DNA from: Distichodus sexfasciatus
Lineage: Eukaryota > Chordata > Actinopteri > Characiformes > Distichodontidae
DNA length: 64,000 bases
Reading direction: 5' to 3'
Assembly: GCA_032718565.1 (NCBI GenBank)
Contig: JAVGVS010000001.1
Coordinates: 7,143,162-7,207,161, forward strand
A program made the position numbers and the translations under genes. Under the pieces are notes generated by a model. That model had not been told where the DNA came from. It saw only the letters and a list, made by a program, of their open reading frames with translations, and did no database searches. Position 1 is the first letter of the stretch. Every line of letters begins with the position of its first letter. Positions 39,196 to 51,833 of the stretch are shown piece after piece.

Positions 39196-41452
39196 CACTC
39201 CCTCCTGCACACTGTCCTGTCATTATCATTCACCTCAAAACAGCACAAAGAATCACTTGTCAGGCGCCTGCTTCTACACACCACAAATGTGTGTTGGGAT
39301 TGATAAATAGTTTGGAGCAGTCACCTTCACAGTCGTCAGTCTCCTGCCAAACCACAGGCTAGAAAACTGGCCAGTAAAAATGCATGACCACGCACAACTG
39401 CTTGAAATGTATGGTCAGGCTCCAGACATCAGCATTTGTATTTGGTTTCACTGGAAGACCTTGTATGTTTCATTCCACTTGTGGGACAAAATGAAAAAAA
39501 GGAATCATCCATTTTATATTTGCATGTAATGAATAAAAGATCGGGGGAAGAGCTCCAACAAAAAATTGGTCAGAGAGACTTTACAAACAACGTATAGCTG
39601 TTTTATAGAAAATTTGACCCGAGCTATTTCATTTTTAGCACTTACACATCTAAAGACAATTTTGGAAATTTACTAAAATTGAATTTATTTGTATTTAAGT
39701 TGACTGGCACCTAAGCAAAAGCAACATATCAGGTTGTTAAAATGAGAGCCTTATTTTGAAAGCGTATTACTTTTGTGGCAGCAAGATCCACGGACTGCAC
39801 TCGCACTAAGAGTAAAAACAAAACTCGGTTAAAGCCAAGCATTAGGGTCAACTTCCTCACTGCACTGATGAGAAAAACCCTTCGATGTTCCATCCTTTTC
39901 ACAACATCCATGCAAAGTCGAGCGGTACAACATTTTCTAGGATAGATGATGTGAAATTGGAGCCCAAAAGCTTCACGCTTTCTTATCACATATGGGAGTT
40001 AGCATGTTTCGGTGCTTGATCAAAACCTCTCAGCAGCTGTTCTGCATATACTCTTCCATATCTCTGTTCAAAGCAGAAAGCAGACACGTACATGTACACA
40101 TGCTCTTCAAACTGAATGGCTGCCAATCATCGATACTCTCACATCCATGAGCATGGCAGAGTAGAAAACAACATACCAAAATTCCCAAACATCCCAGACC
40201 CCAGTTGGAGAGCAGAGGACGGGACACAGAGCACTTTATGAGCTGCAGGGATTTCTCTCGGGAGCAGGCTTAACTCAAATAATACCACAGACAGGGCCGA
40301 GTCTCTCTACGAGCCAGCTGCCAGCCAATTTATTATCAGCCCTCTCAACCACAGCTCTACTCACAATTATACACGCCAGCCAAAATATAGGTCTTAGTAG
40401 GCACACTTTGAGGCAGCTCCCCCCTGTAATGAACTTATCCATCCAAACACTCACATTTTCCTTTTGATATACAGAATCTAAAGCAATGTATAAAATATAA
40501 TCCACATGCTAGATTACAACCGGATTCTAGAATATTCTACTGCAATGATGTTTATTGTACATAAAGTAATACATATGAATAAACACATACTCACACACCC
40601 TGCAATCTTTGTGAGGCACTTCCATTGACTCCCATAATCACTAGTTCTAAATAATAATAATACACCCAAGACTAACCCCAACCTTAACCTCAGTGACCAA
40701 ACCATGTATTGACATTTATATCTAGTTAAGTTTGGAATTTTTCTCTAAAAGTATTTTTCTCCATAAGAGCTCATCATGATATTCAAAAATATCCTCACTA
40801 AATTGCAAAAACTGGACAAATCTCAAATTTTTCCATCTTTTACACATCAATCAGGTCTTCACAAATCCCTAAAAAAATCCCTGCCCTACTCCCCACACAC
40901 GATCAAATGCATCCCACTCTTCTGTCCAAAACGCCAAACACACATCCATTCTGTGTGCTTCCTGACGAGGTGATATAGAGGAGCGTTTCACAAGCTTAAC
41001 TGCTTCAAGCTGCTCTTGGTCGAAGTCTGCACCACAGATCTATCTCCTCCTCTGTTGGACCGACTGCTCGCTTCGCTCTCTCCCAGGCACACACCCCGGC
41101 ACGGCTGACAGATCTGAGGTGTGTCTGTGTCTTTGCGTGGAATGAAAAAGAACTTTTCTTTTGCTCTCCAAGCAGAGGACAAATTCAACTGTCCCAGGAG
41201 TTTAGGAATATTTACAATCCCAGCTAATCAGCGAGCCTCAGTTTGAGATTGCAGACAATGAATAAATGAGCAGAATATACAAATGAGTGGAAATCCAGCA
41301 ATAGATTCTGCCGTCCCATTTAGAGTTTTTGTCCACAAAATTGGCACTAGTACATTACGCTGATGAAAGGAAGAAAATGGACCGTGAAATGGAAAGCACT
41401 GCAAGGGGGGAAAAAACAAGAGTGAAAGGGACAAAAGAGAGAAAGACTGTAC

Positions 41453-42113
41453 CTTGGCAGGTGACTCCTCGTTCCTCGTAACCGATGTTACACAGGCATT
41501 TCCCAATAGGCACCAGCCACTCGCCCTCAGTGCTGCAGTACATTTTGGGCGGATCCTCTTCCTTGGAATTGTTGACGCAGGACCCCCTAACCTCTACTAA
41601 CGACTGAGTGTCCATGGGCACCGTGTCGGGGAACATGGCCAGGTTCCTCACGGTGAAGGGGCATTTTTTGAAGTAGACCCTCACTGACACCAGGGCCACA
41701 CAGGCACCCACATCCTGGAAGGCCAAGTAAAAGCCTTTCTTAGTGACGGGACCCACCTCCCGCACTTCAGTGTTAAGTTTGAGGATGCGATCCCCCAAGT
41801 CCATCTGAGTAAAGCTCTCATCGGCCGCGATGGTGTCTATTTTGGAGAACTGGTGCTCACGGAACCTGCTGCCCTGGTCCTCGTCGGTCTCCAGGTAGTG
41901 CAAGTTGAACGTCTCTTTGCATGTCCCCAGCACCAGAGGGATACTGTTGCAGTCTCTCAGTGTGAACTTGAGCTCCACGTAAATCTTCTGGGCCGAATTG
42001 CGAGGAATCCAGTTGGTTCTCAGCCAGTTGTTCTGGCTATATTCCATCACATTGCACACCTGGAAGGTCCGGATGGGTGTGTAGTGCTCGTCCACCCCGC
42101 TGATCTCCTCCCA
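41453..42113 (-). CDS. epha3: epha3 exon 3: ephrin-binding domain and start of the cysteine-rich region
   Basis: This 661-nt exon encodes residues 51-270 and is the most diagnostic part of the gene. It carries most of the jelly-roll ephrin ligand-binding domain. The four cysteines expected to form its two disulfides are at 70 and 188 (VCNVM, GACVA) and at 105 and 115 (RDCNS, GTCKE). Further motifs are IDTIAADESFTQMDLGDR and KKGFYLAFQDVGAC. The sushi-like cysteine-rich part begins near Cys201, with cysteines at 229, 243, 256, 258 and 269, and there is an N-glycosylation sequon at Asn231. The acceptor is TTTCTTTCCCCAG|TGGGAG and the donor is TGCCAAG|GTACAG (phase 1). Open reading continues 33 codons into intron 3 before a stop. 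Confidence 0.98.
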
Positions 42114-45100
42114 CTGGGGAAAGAAAAAAGGGAACACATTCGTGGTCTATTTTTACATTTAAGCCATTTATTAGATGCTCTTATCCAGGGTGACATCCAC
42201 TTCCTAATTACAGGGACACTCTTTCCTGGAGCAACTTGGGTTTAAGGGTCTTGCACAAGGGCCCAATGGTAGTAATGCTGGAAGAAGCATAAAGCCAAGC
42301 TTGAAACCAGAGCCTCTTGGTTCCCTGAGTATGTATCCTACCACTACACCATCACCACCATCACTAGGTTTAACATTAAGACTACGAATATGGAAACTTT
42401 TCGATGATATATAGAAACCTTTCAACACAACCAAGACAAATGTAAATCACTTGAGAGGCAGGGTCATTTAATTCTAAAATACAGTGACATTAGGAATAAT
42501 GAGCGGTCTCAAATGAATATTTTCCCCCCTTTTGCATAATAAACGTGTTAGATAATGAATAGCCCCACTCCAGCACCCGGATCGGTCCCTGCTGCAAAAG
42601 GAGCCTGAATCTGAACCTCTTCATCACATGAGTGTTTTGTCATATATGGTGTCCAAAGTCACACTGCGGCCAGGATCATGAGAACTTCAGGCTTAACGTA
42701 CACAAAGCATAAATGATGAACTGAGAAGCTGTGTTTCCTATTACTATAATATAGCAGTGTCTGGCTTTAGTTCAGGCTGCAGTTTATAAAAGTGCTCAGT
42801 GGAGTTTGGCCGGCCCTCTTGCGCTGCCACGAGTTGTTCATTACCAGGCAGAACAAGTGTGCCCTCAGACTGAAGAACTGCCCATTTGTGTTTCATCTGT
42901 GGGAACGGTTAATGAAACACCCAAGAAAGAGTTTGAGGACAGTTTTATTTTAACAACTGCTTGAAGCTTACAGCGACAAAATTAAGCTTGGGAATTTTTA
43001 TAAACAATGTTTCATCATAAGCTTTCCATGGAGGGTCATACAGAAAGTTTACCAAAAGTGGCCATTGAAAATACCCACATATGGACTAACAAAGAATATT
43101 TTTTGAAGTCAAAAGAAACCTTTTTTGTTGATTAAAACAACAAACATTCACAGTTACACTGCTATATGCAAAATTAAAGAGTAATGGTTCCTCTTTTCAG
43201 AGTATGACTTTAATAACACAGGCTGAACTTTTCTAATGTTCATAATTTACTACCTGATCAGCATTTGGCTAGCATGAATACACAAACACGCTCATACCAC
43301 TGAGGGTGAGGTGCTGGAACTTTCTGAGACTTTTCAGAATTTATGGTATTCTTTCAACAATGTAGGCTGGTTCACACGTACAAATTATACCCAACGTCTT
43401 AATAAAGGGAACTTTAAACTGGCTGCAGTTTCCAAAGAACACTTCACTAATTATGTCAGTTTATTTCAGATGTTCTTTCCTTTCTATACAAAGCAACATT
43501 TATAGCTATTCTGGCAAACAAGGTACAAGTGCATTTCTTTCAAACTGGAAACGCCAGTGAGATATTATAGCCACAGCTGAACTGCTTTTGATGTTATGTG
43601 TTTATAATTTTTCAAGTGAGAAATTGTGATGCAAAGTGGAATATTTCACTGGAAAGTTCAGGTGGTAATTTGTCTAAGTTACTTTCATAGCATGAAATGT
43701 GTGTGTGTGTGTGTTTTTTTTGTCTTTTCAATTGCCAACTTGTGTTTGCCAGCACAGCCAACGTCCCAAATGAAATCCAGGTGTTTGGGCTGCACCACAT
43801 TATCATATTGCTGTGAATAACTGTGCCTCGACCATGACTGCCAAAGTAAATGAAATGTCATATATGATGTGTAGATTACACATTCGAGAATAGCTTATTA
43901 CATGAACTGTCTGTTGCCATGTATGACATCACGATGGCAGAGACCTCAACTAAGGCACAATGCAACTTCATTTAGCGCACAATGCTAACCGTAAGTCACT
44001 ATAAGACTTATGATTCAATAATTCACTTCATCAGTTACCCACTCCTCAGTTTGCATCAAATATCTCAGAACGCCATGTTACATCTCGACTCTGTCTCTGC
44101 ATCCTTCTGTCCCGCAGCAGGAGACATCATCTCTGTACTTTGCAACTTAACACTCGACAGACAGACTGAAGACGACTGTAGGTTTTCTGCGACTATCACT
44201 TTACAACAGTAATCTCCCACCGTCGAGCGAAGTGATGGGGAACGTTGGAGGCGGCAGTTGGTACATTTGGCAGGGCTGTGGCCCAACTCCCCTTGTGTGT
44301 ACACTCACTGTGAAGACAGGCCAACTGGTAAATACTTTCGCCTAATAGATTCCCTGGCACTAGTAGACAAAGTGGAGGAGAGCTTATGTTTCAGAGATAT
44401 GTAATAAAATTATAATCCTCCTCTTTCTCGTATTACAATGGAATTGCATTAGTTAGTGAAGATTGACATTTACGGCTGCCTCCTCCTGGTATCACATGCA
44501 CATTTCCTGTATATAAACACACACAGGACCGAATTCTCTCTATCAAATCCCACTGTCTTCATTGTAATGCGCGTGGGGACAAAATTAGAGACCGTTTTGC
44601 TTCCAAGAACTCCATTACATGGCCGAGTGCTGAGATGCCAGGGAGGACACCGAGGAGTATATAAAAGGGTAGACCGAAATTAGGGTATAATATAGGTCTA
44701 GCAGCAGAAGTCAGTCTGGATATGCAATATGGGACAGATGGCAGATTTCACGGTAAAACTGGCATCATGGTCTACAAACCACAAAACTCAATTTAGTTTG
44801 TCTCTGTCCTAACTCACACCACCAGACCAGAAGAGATAAAATTCACATGAACTATGATCTATCCATATTAGATATTAGATTAGATAGATATTATTTGAGT
44901 TAACAAAAAAATATTATAGTATCATTATAGTATCAGCCACTGTGAAAGAAGTCAAATTGTTTGTTTTCTGTGGACTATTTCTTCACATCAATACAAATTT
45001 AGAACTTATATAATTCCCAGACTGAGCCCTGAAATAGTAGAACTGACTGTAAGTGCTTCTCCATCTAAAATTTCCTGCACTAGGCCATCACGCCAAATGT

Positions 45101-47211
45101 AACCTATCAGTCAGTGCCTTTTCGTCACTGTTTTACGACTGTGGAACCATAACACTGGCCATTTACCTCAGTGTGGCCATATGATGTGCTAATCCCAGTT
45201 TATACAATGGCTTTCCTTTGCACTATATACAGCTGGGCACCTTTCGGTTCTCCTTTCAGCGGAAAAAAATCTGTCACGAGCACTCGACCTCCCAAATGAG
45301 TTTGAGCATTATGTTGACGCAATTGTTTCTCCAGAACTGTGGGTATTGGCCAATTGAGAAGCACAATTACCAAGTGAGTTTAGTAACAGAATATGAGAAT
45401 TGCAATTCGTTTGTCTCACCGGCTTAAACTTCAGCACAGCAGACAGGACATTCTGGAGTGGCCAGACTTTGGCTTCCAACAGATTATAGAGTTACTCATT
45501 ATTTTAGACTCTCTATGAAATGGAAAGGGGATACTGTTTTCTCTGTACACATGCAGCTCTGTGAAGGACTTCTTTTTGGTTTCGAAACAAAGAAGAATCT
45601 AATTTGCAAAGATTAGTCTGAGCTTGTGGTGTTGTTATTTTACCAAAATGTCTGCTTATGCACAGCCAAAACTGGGCTACTCAATCCATCCATATTTTTT
45701 TGTCCGGCATCCAAGGCGTCCGCTGCTGCTCGACAAAAATTCCACCATTTATTCAACAAACTTGAGTGGAATTAAAAACAGAACTAAAGTCAGGCCACCG
45801 CAGCGTTAACTGTCCACTTCTGTCTTCTATCTCACCGGACCCATCCGGAATTAGCATGCCTGACATGCGGCAATGAGGCGTTCCAAATCCCTAATCTACA
45901 ATAGATAATCAAGCCCTAATCTACATCCCTTCACTGCCCCACACCGACGATTTCCACATCGGCAGAGGCTTGGATCGGCGGCTGTCGGCGGAGCTCTAGG
46001 TAATCACAGCACGAGCACGGCGTAATGCTGCCGCCAGTGGTAATGAATCCCAGGCCGAGGCTTGATGCAATTTGGAGAGGCTGTAATAAACAGGGCCGCG
46101 TGTATGAAGAGCCGTCTGCACCGAGTCGATTTATATTTAGTGTCCTTATCGGAGCAGGCGGCTAACACGGGGAGCGTCCGATGGGTTTAGCTCTTAATTT
46201 GCTTTAACCGGCCCGGTTTGTGCTTACAGCGGCAGAAGGCGGGCGGCCCATCCATCAGTGTCAAGACTCGTGCCGGTACATTATTTGAAATCATTTTTGA
46301 GGGCAGAGCTCTCAGGGCAAAATGCTTATCGCTCCAAACTAGGTAAAAGTCACGACTAATTACGGAAAATTCACCTTGAGGACTTGATCCTCTGCCTACT
46401 CTTGCCATTCATGGCAACGGAACATGCAAAATAAATCTCACCGCATTGACATTCAACACAATAGCCTGACATTCACCTTCCCATTCACCTTTATGACAGT
46501 TATAAAGATCAGTCGTTCTTTTGTCTTGCTGAAAAGATAGCCGTGTTTAGCGACATGGAAATGAGCAATAAATTAGATTTTTTTCCTATTTTCAAATAAA
46601 TGATTTACATAATAAATTTTAAACCCTGGCACATTTTTAAAGCTCCATATTTTACGGGGCCAACATTAAAAAGAGCAAGAGGAAACTGTTGTTGGCAGCT
46701 ATATGGAACAAATTACTGGATTACCTTAAGCAACTGCCAACAAGTAATTGTGACACTTAATAAAGTTTTTAAAATGGTTTGGTTTGAGTTACCCATGAGG
46801 CCAATCCACAGTAAAACAAATAAACATGGTCATTACTGGACACTGTAACCCTGGGGTTTTGACAACAGTAATAAATTAGAGTGAAGCCTTGCTCCCGGCC
46901 TTAAAGCCGTGTTTTTGAGATTTTGTGGAGTTGTGTTTTGGTTGTCCCATATGCTGTCTTTACAGCATAAATTACATTTTGCTTCCTGTTCATAATTACT
47001 ATAGACAAGATTGCAGCAAACTTCTCGAAATGCTGTTTGAATTTCGTTCCGGTACCTAAAATATCTTCAAGTTTATGCTAAATAATTTGTAATTAATTAA
47101 GGTTTAGTTTTACAAATTAAAATTATAAAACATTTACAAACATACACAACACCACCACACTTCTGATGACATGAACTACAAAAAACTCTGGGCGAATGTT
47201 GACATACTTAC
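42114..47211 (-). other. epha3: epha3 intron 2 (5,098 bp)
   Basis: The intron carries a minus-strand SINE at 42150-42365, close to the exon 3 acceptor, and a CpG-rich, CNE-like block at 45890-46215. Otherwise it is AT-rich unique sequence. Confidence 0.9.
42150..42365 (-). repeat. tRNA-derived SINE next to the exon 3 acceptor
   Basis: On the minus strand the head contains GTGTAGTGGTAGGATAC and the B-box-like GGTTTCAAGC. The body has CTTGTGCAAGACCCTTAAAC, and the 3' part reads CTGGATAAGAGCATCTAATA followed by AATGGCTTAAATGTAAAAAT, a very common teleost SINE/LINE tail. It ends 36 bp upstream of exon 3 in the sense direction and leaves that exon's polypyrimidine tract intact. Confidence 0.75.
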
Positions 47212-47276
47212 CCCATGTGAAGGATACGATATCCATCCCAGCTCCCCTTGGCTTGCTTTGGAATCCAACAGGTTAA
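47212..47276 (-). CDS. epha3: epha3 exon 2: N-terminal strand of the ephrin-binding domain
   Basis: This 65-nt exon is too short to be found as an ORF and was recognised from family knowledge. It encodes residues 29-50 (VNLLDSKASQGELGWISYPSHG), the conserved Eph start of the ligand-binding domain, with the LLDS and GWISYP motifs. The acceptor is TTTTCCTGCAG|TTAACC and the donor is CATGGG|GTAAGT. It enters in phase 1 and leaves in phase 0, the arrangement expected for Eph genes, where exon 2 is always tiny. Skipping it would shift the frame into exon 3. The upstream intron shows a purine-rich plus strand, which is the sense-strand polypyrimidine tract. Confidence 0.94.
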
Positions 47277-48415
47277 CTGCAGGAAAAGAGAAAGAAAGAG
47301 AGGGAGGAAAAAAGACAAATGAGCGTCTATCCCTTGTTAGCCTCAATTACCCTCCCACCCGTCCCCCAGGAGACATGTCTGTCCCGACCAACAGAGTATT
47401 TATTCAGCTGCACTACTCTCATGGCACGATCAAATTAAACAAACAGTGGAAGCCTCTTCTCTCCGTAGATCCGACTCATCCTCCAAAATGGCTAGGGCAG
47501 ACGCAGCCTCTGAGGCGACTAGGTGAAATTTGCCACATCAGGAGGCCATTTTGCTCCAATCCCAGTCCTGCTGATGGTACGAGGCTGCCAGTGGGGGGTG
47601 TGGGGTGGGGGGTGTGGTGGTGTTGGAGGGTGTATCGTGTCGATATCCACCCCATGGTTTCTTTGTGTGTGTCTGCTGTTTCACTGATAGGCATCTTCAG
47701 CAAGGCAAGGAGAGCACAAATGGTTTCCATTATCTGACAAGCATCATCTGAATGAAATCCAATATTTCTGATGTGTTTGTAAGCGGTGAAAAGATTATAA
47801 CACTGATACTCCTGACGGGCCGTGTGTGGAGCTATCGCTCCTACGCAATGAAGCTCTGCATATATAGGTTTTTTTCTCCAAATTTTAATTTTATGGCACC
47901 TGAATTTTCTGAAATGAAGAATTCTTCCTTTTAAAGCAATATGACCTCAAATCCATATCATGATTAATTAAACAGTTCACCTTCCATTATGATTTATGAA
48001 CAATTACATTGTTTGAGTTTCTTTCCTCATGTTAGTACTGTAAATAAGATCAATGTCAAATCTCAAATAATCTCATTAAAGCTGGGTGTTTGTCACAATA
48101 AAAGAGTATATGTCGTTTTGATTTAAAAATAACACACAGATGTAGTTGCAGACTGGATGGGGCAGTGTCACTTGACAATACATGCAGTAGTAGGTTTTTA
48201 ATTGGACGTTACATGAACACTTTTTTTTTGAGTGTTAACAGAATTTCAAAAATATTTAAAATAACTGCCATAGACAAGATCGCTAATTATAGGTTCTGAA
48301 TATCAGTTTTGAATAACTGCCCAGTCCTGCTTCTTTATATGATGATCATGTTTGGGGAGAAAAAAGCTTTTTTTAATGGTTCTACTAATTATTAGCACAA
48401 CATATGCACTGCTTT

Positions 48416-48444
48416 AAATAATAATAATAATAATAATAATTCTG

Positions 48445-48485
<41 letters not shown>
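48416..48485. repeat. AAT trinucleotide microsatellite
   Basis: Two AAT runs separated by about 10 bp (TCTGCTG). Confidence 0.9.
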
Positions 48486-48487
<2 letters not shown>

Positions 48488-50298
48488 TTTTAAACATAAA
48501 GCAAGTAGTTTTAAACCCTAAAAAAGAATCATCTCCTTGAGCTGTCCATCTTAGGTGACCAAAAGGAAAGGGAGGGGCAGAGCAAATTTGGGTGCATGAG
48601 GAGGGTGAATCTAGGACAAATGGCTGCTCCCTCATGGATCTATAAATCATGAACGCTATAGCGTGCTATAGGAGAGAGGAGGTGAATGACTACAAAGACA
48701 CCCTCATTCTCCGACACTGACAGGCCCTTGACATCCCTCTGTCTCTCGCTCTGCTCGGCTCAACTGCCGTTTGACTGAGCGAAGCTCTTGCAGGCACAAA
48801 GAGAACAAAGGCCGGCCAATGTACACAAATGCAATCACAGTTGACATGGGGTACACTGTATGGCGCCTATGAGTGGATTAATTGCCAATGCCGCTTCCTC
48901 TCAATTTACATGCTGGCCTGTAAACATTCACTACGGACAAAGTACAAACACAAAGACAACAGATTTGGCTAAAAGCAAGTACAACAGCCAAATTGGTTAG
49001 TAAAATCTATTTTGCTAAGGACGCACTGATTCAATATTGATACTGGTTATCAGTCCGATACAGAATTTCAACAGTTGACCAGGTATAGAAAGCAACTGTT
49101 TGATGGAGCTGAAGTGTTCTATTAAATGTTTTTACTACTTTTATGGATTGTGAGGGAGTTTGTTTTGTTAGTTTGTAACTTATGAATATTAACATTTAGT
49201 TGTCACTTCATACCATTGTATCCTTCTATAGTGAAAATTTCATTCTGGTATGGTACATGTATATACACTCCTGAATAGACTACGGACTGGACTGCTGAAA
49301 GATCGTGAAATTAAATTTCTTTCTCTCATAAAACACAGTGCATTAAAGTCAAGTGCATTTTAACATTGCACAACAATAGTTATTAATAAAATATTTTATA
49401 GTATTATTTGTTTTAGCTTTATGTAGTACAAAAGTTCTGGAACTATAGATGTAACTACTAGAAATAGTAAGAACAGTGTCTGTTTTATTGGCTTGCACAG
49501 TTTGTATCATACAGAGACATTCTATGGTTTTTCTAGTACTGTGAAGAAAAATATGGTTAGTGCTAGGCGGAAATACTTCTTTATTAATTTGGTATCTATC
49601 CATTTTTCTATATTTATCTTTTCCTGTTGGTTACCCTCTAACATTATAGAAGGGAGAAAAATCTGATCAATTTCAAAGAAAAATACTAAAGTCTTGGGTA
49701 ACTTTGTGCCAATTTGACTGATTTTGGGCTTTCTGGGAAATAACTACATTTCCCACAATCCCCTGGTGTGCGACGCGGATCTACGTGTTCCCGCCCAAAT
49801 AAACACTACAAAAAATATCAATAAATGGTTGTATTGTGAGTAGAACACTGGTTGTTTTGTTTTTTCGCTAAATATGATTTTTGGTTCCAATAAAGGGGAA
49901 GATCTGGATCATGCTTTCACGAAGAGCCACGTATGCTTAAACTTTCTTGGCATCGTGTTGTTTACACAGCTGACCTGCCAGCTGCATAACAAACATTCTA
50001 ATAAGAAAGTTATCTATGGGCTATCCAAAATTTCTATACTTGTCACTGATAACATCAGCTCATAGACAGTAAGTTCCTCCATCACAGCTAGATCCAAAGG
50101 TACTCAGAAGAACCTGATGGTTTGAAGGCAAAAGGTAGTAACACCCAAATATTGGATTTGATTTTAGATTTTCTTTGTTCGGCCACTTTGCATTTTGTAA
50201 ATTGGATAAAAAATAAACAATCATTATTTATATTTTTGAAAGCATTCTTTGTTTCTGCAGCATTTTTCACACCTGCCTAAAAACGCTTGGTATACTGT

Positions 50299-50416
<118 letters not shown>

Positions 50417-51786
50417 ACATAGGTTAGGTTTTTTTTTAATCGTAAATATATGTGTGTGTGCTGGTTGGCGAAGAAAGATAATATACAAAGTTGGTAAGTC
50501 CAGCCTGATGATCGCTAATGAAACAGTGCCATCAGATCATTATTCAGTATCAGTATTGGCACTGACACTCAAAAAGTTAGATCTCTTCATCCCTTCTTTC
50601 TTGGTAGCAAAATTTTCTTATTGAAATGATATATAAATGCAAAGAAATAAAAAGAAGCCAATTCAATTGTGTCCTTATAGCAGAGAGTGGTGCTGTAGGG
50701 TATGGAGTTAAGGGCGAGGAGATTTCCATTATCAGAGATTCCAGCACAGAATCCTGAAATTGAGGCCGCACTCTGAAAGCAGCAGCCAAACAGCTGCCTG
50801 TTCTGCATAGTGAGTTTATTCCTATTAGGCCCCACTGCAATATAGATATCTGCTTATGTCAGATAATGGCAGCTCACATCCAGCTCCATTGGTTCCAATT
50901 TAAATTTCTCAATGAGCCGAGCCAACATCTCAAATTGGTTGCATCGAGGAACCTGAGAGAACAGAAAATTAGATGTCTACACTGGTGAGGCAAACTCTCC
51001 AGCTGTAGGAGCAGGAAATCAGAGCCAACGGCACCCACCCACACGGCTGGCTGGTGACGGGGCTGAATCAAGCAGCTCCTCTCAGCTCTAGAAGACACTG
51101 TTCGGTTAGCCTTCTTCCTAATAGCACAATGCCTGACCACAAGGCAAACAAACACGAGGCAAAACAGGTAAATCGACACAGAGAGACAATCTAGATCCTA
51201 ACCAAAGGCTGCCCACGGCATGCACTGCCCTGATAAATCATTCCTGCAACAATAACTATTGTTTTCCTTTTGTCAGCACAAAACACCTTCATCGAGCTTG
51301 TCCACAGCAGGAAGAAAAAGGCAAAGGCCCTGCTCTCTATCCCCTCCAGCTAGTGCTAGATAGAATACAAAACTTACAAGTACCTATACAAAGAAATAGA
51401 TTTTTAGAGAATTTAAGAAAGGCTTCTACTGACACAAGGCATTTCACTACATGGGTGAAAAAATAAGCTGCTTAAAATTTTTTATACAACAAATAGAGTC
51501 ATTGTCAAGTTTTATTATATATATATACATCATGGCAAGAAGGATGAGTGACACCTTTCAGCTCTTAACTCTTCCTCCTTCTCAGTAGTTAATTAAATCG
51601 TTATTGAATTCAAGACGGGAATTAGTTGCCCCAGGTGGTGCAACACCCTCGCGCCTGCAGTGTGGCCAGGGGGATGAGACGGCTGGAGGCCTGATTTATT
51701 AAAAGTTGATTGGGTGAATGTGTGGGGACACATGGTGAGTTGTATTTAGTTTCACAGGGTTGCAGAGAAGGGCAGAGAACAGTCTA

Positions 51787-51833
51787 GTGTGTGTGTGTGC
51801 GTGTGTGAGTGTGGTGTGTGTGTGTGTGTGTTC
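51787..51833. repeat. GT-rich microsatellite
   Basis: An imperfect GT run interrupted by GC, GA and GG steps in intron 1. Confidence 0.8.

Larger units (their letters stand above)
11462..41452 (-). other. epha3: epha3 intron 3 (29,991 bp)
   Basis: This giant intron separates the ephrin-binding exon from the EGF-like exon. It contains the palindromic element at 12308-12392, hAT-like elements at 12917-13384 and 27936-28968, a TTAA-flanked element at 15205-15825, a SINE at 27710-27879, a C-rich tract at 17504-17530, a CACT/CATT satellite at 38793-39195 and CpG-richer blocks around 20810-21260 and 22740-23270. No additional coding exon is recognised. Long ORFs at 17762-18343 and 34128-34772 have no recognisable domain. 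Confidence 0.9.

Noticed and set aside
47171..47737. 188-residue plus-strand ORF
   Set aside because: Its start overlaps epha3 exon 2 on the opposite strand and it has no recognisable content.
49020..49090. Fragment resembling a fish repeat with TATTGATACTGG
   Set aside because: Too short and without ends. It could be chance.
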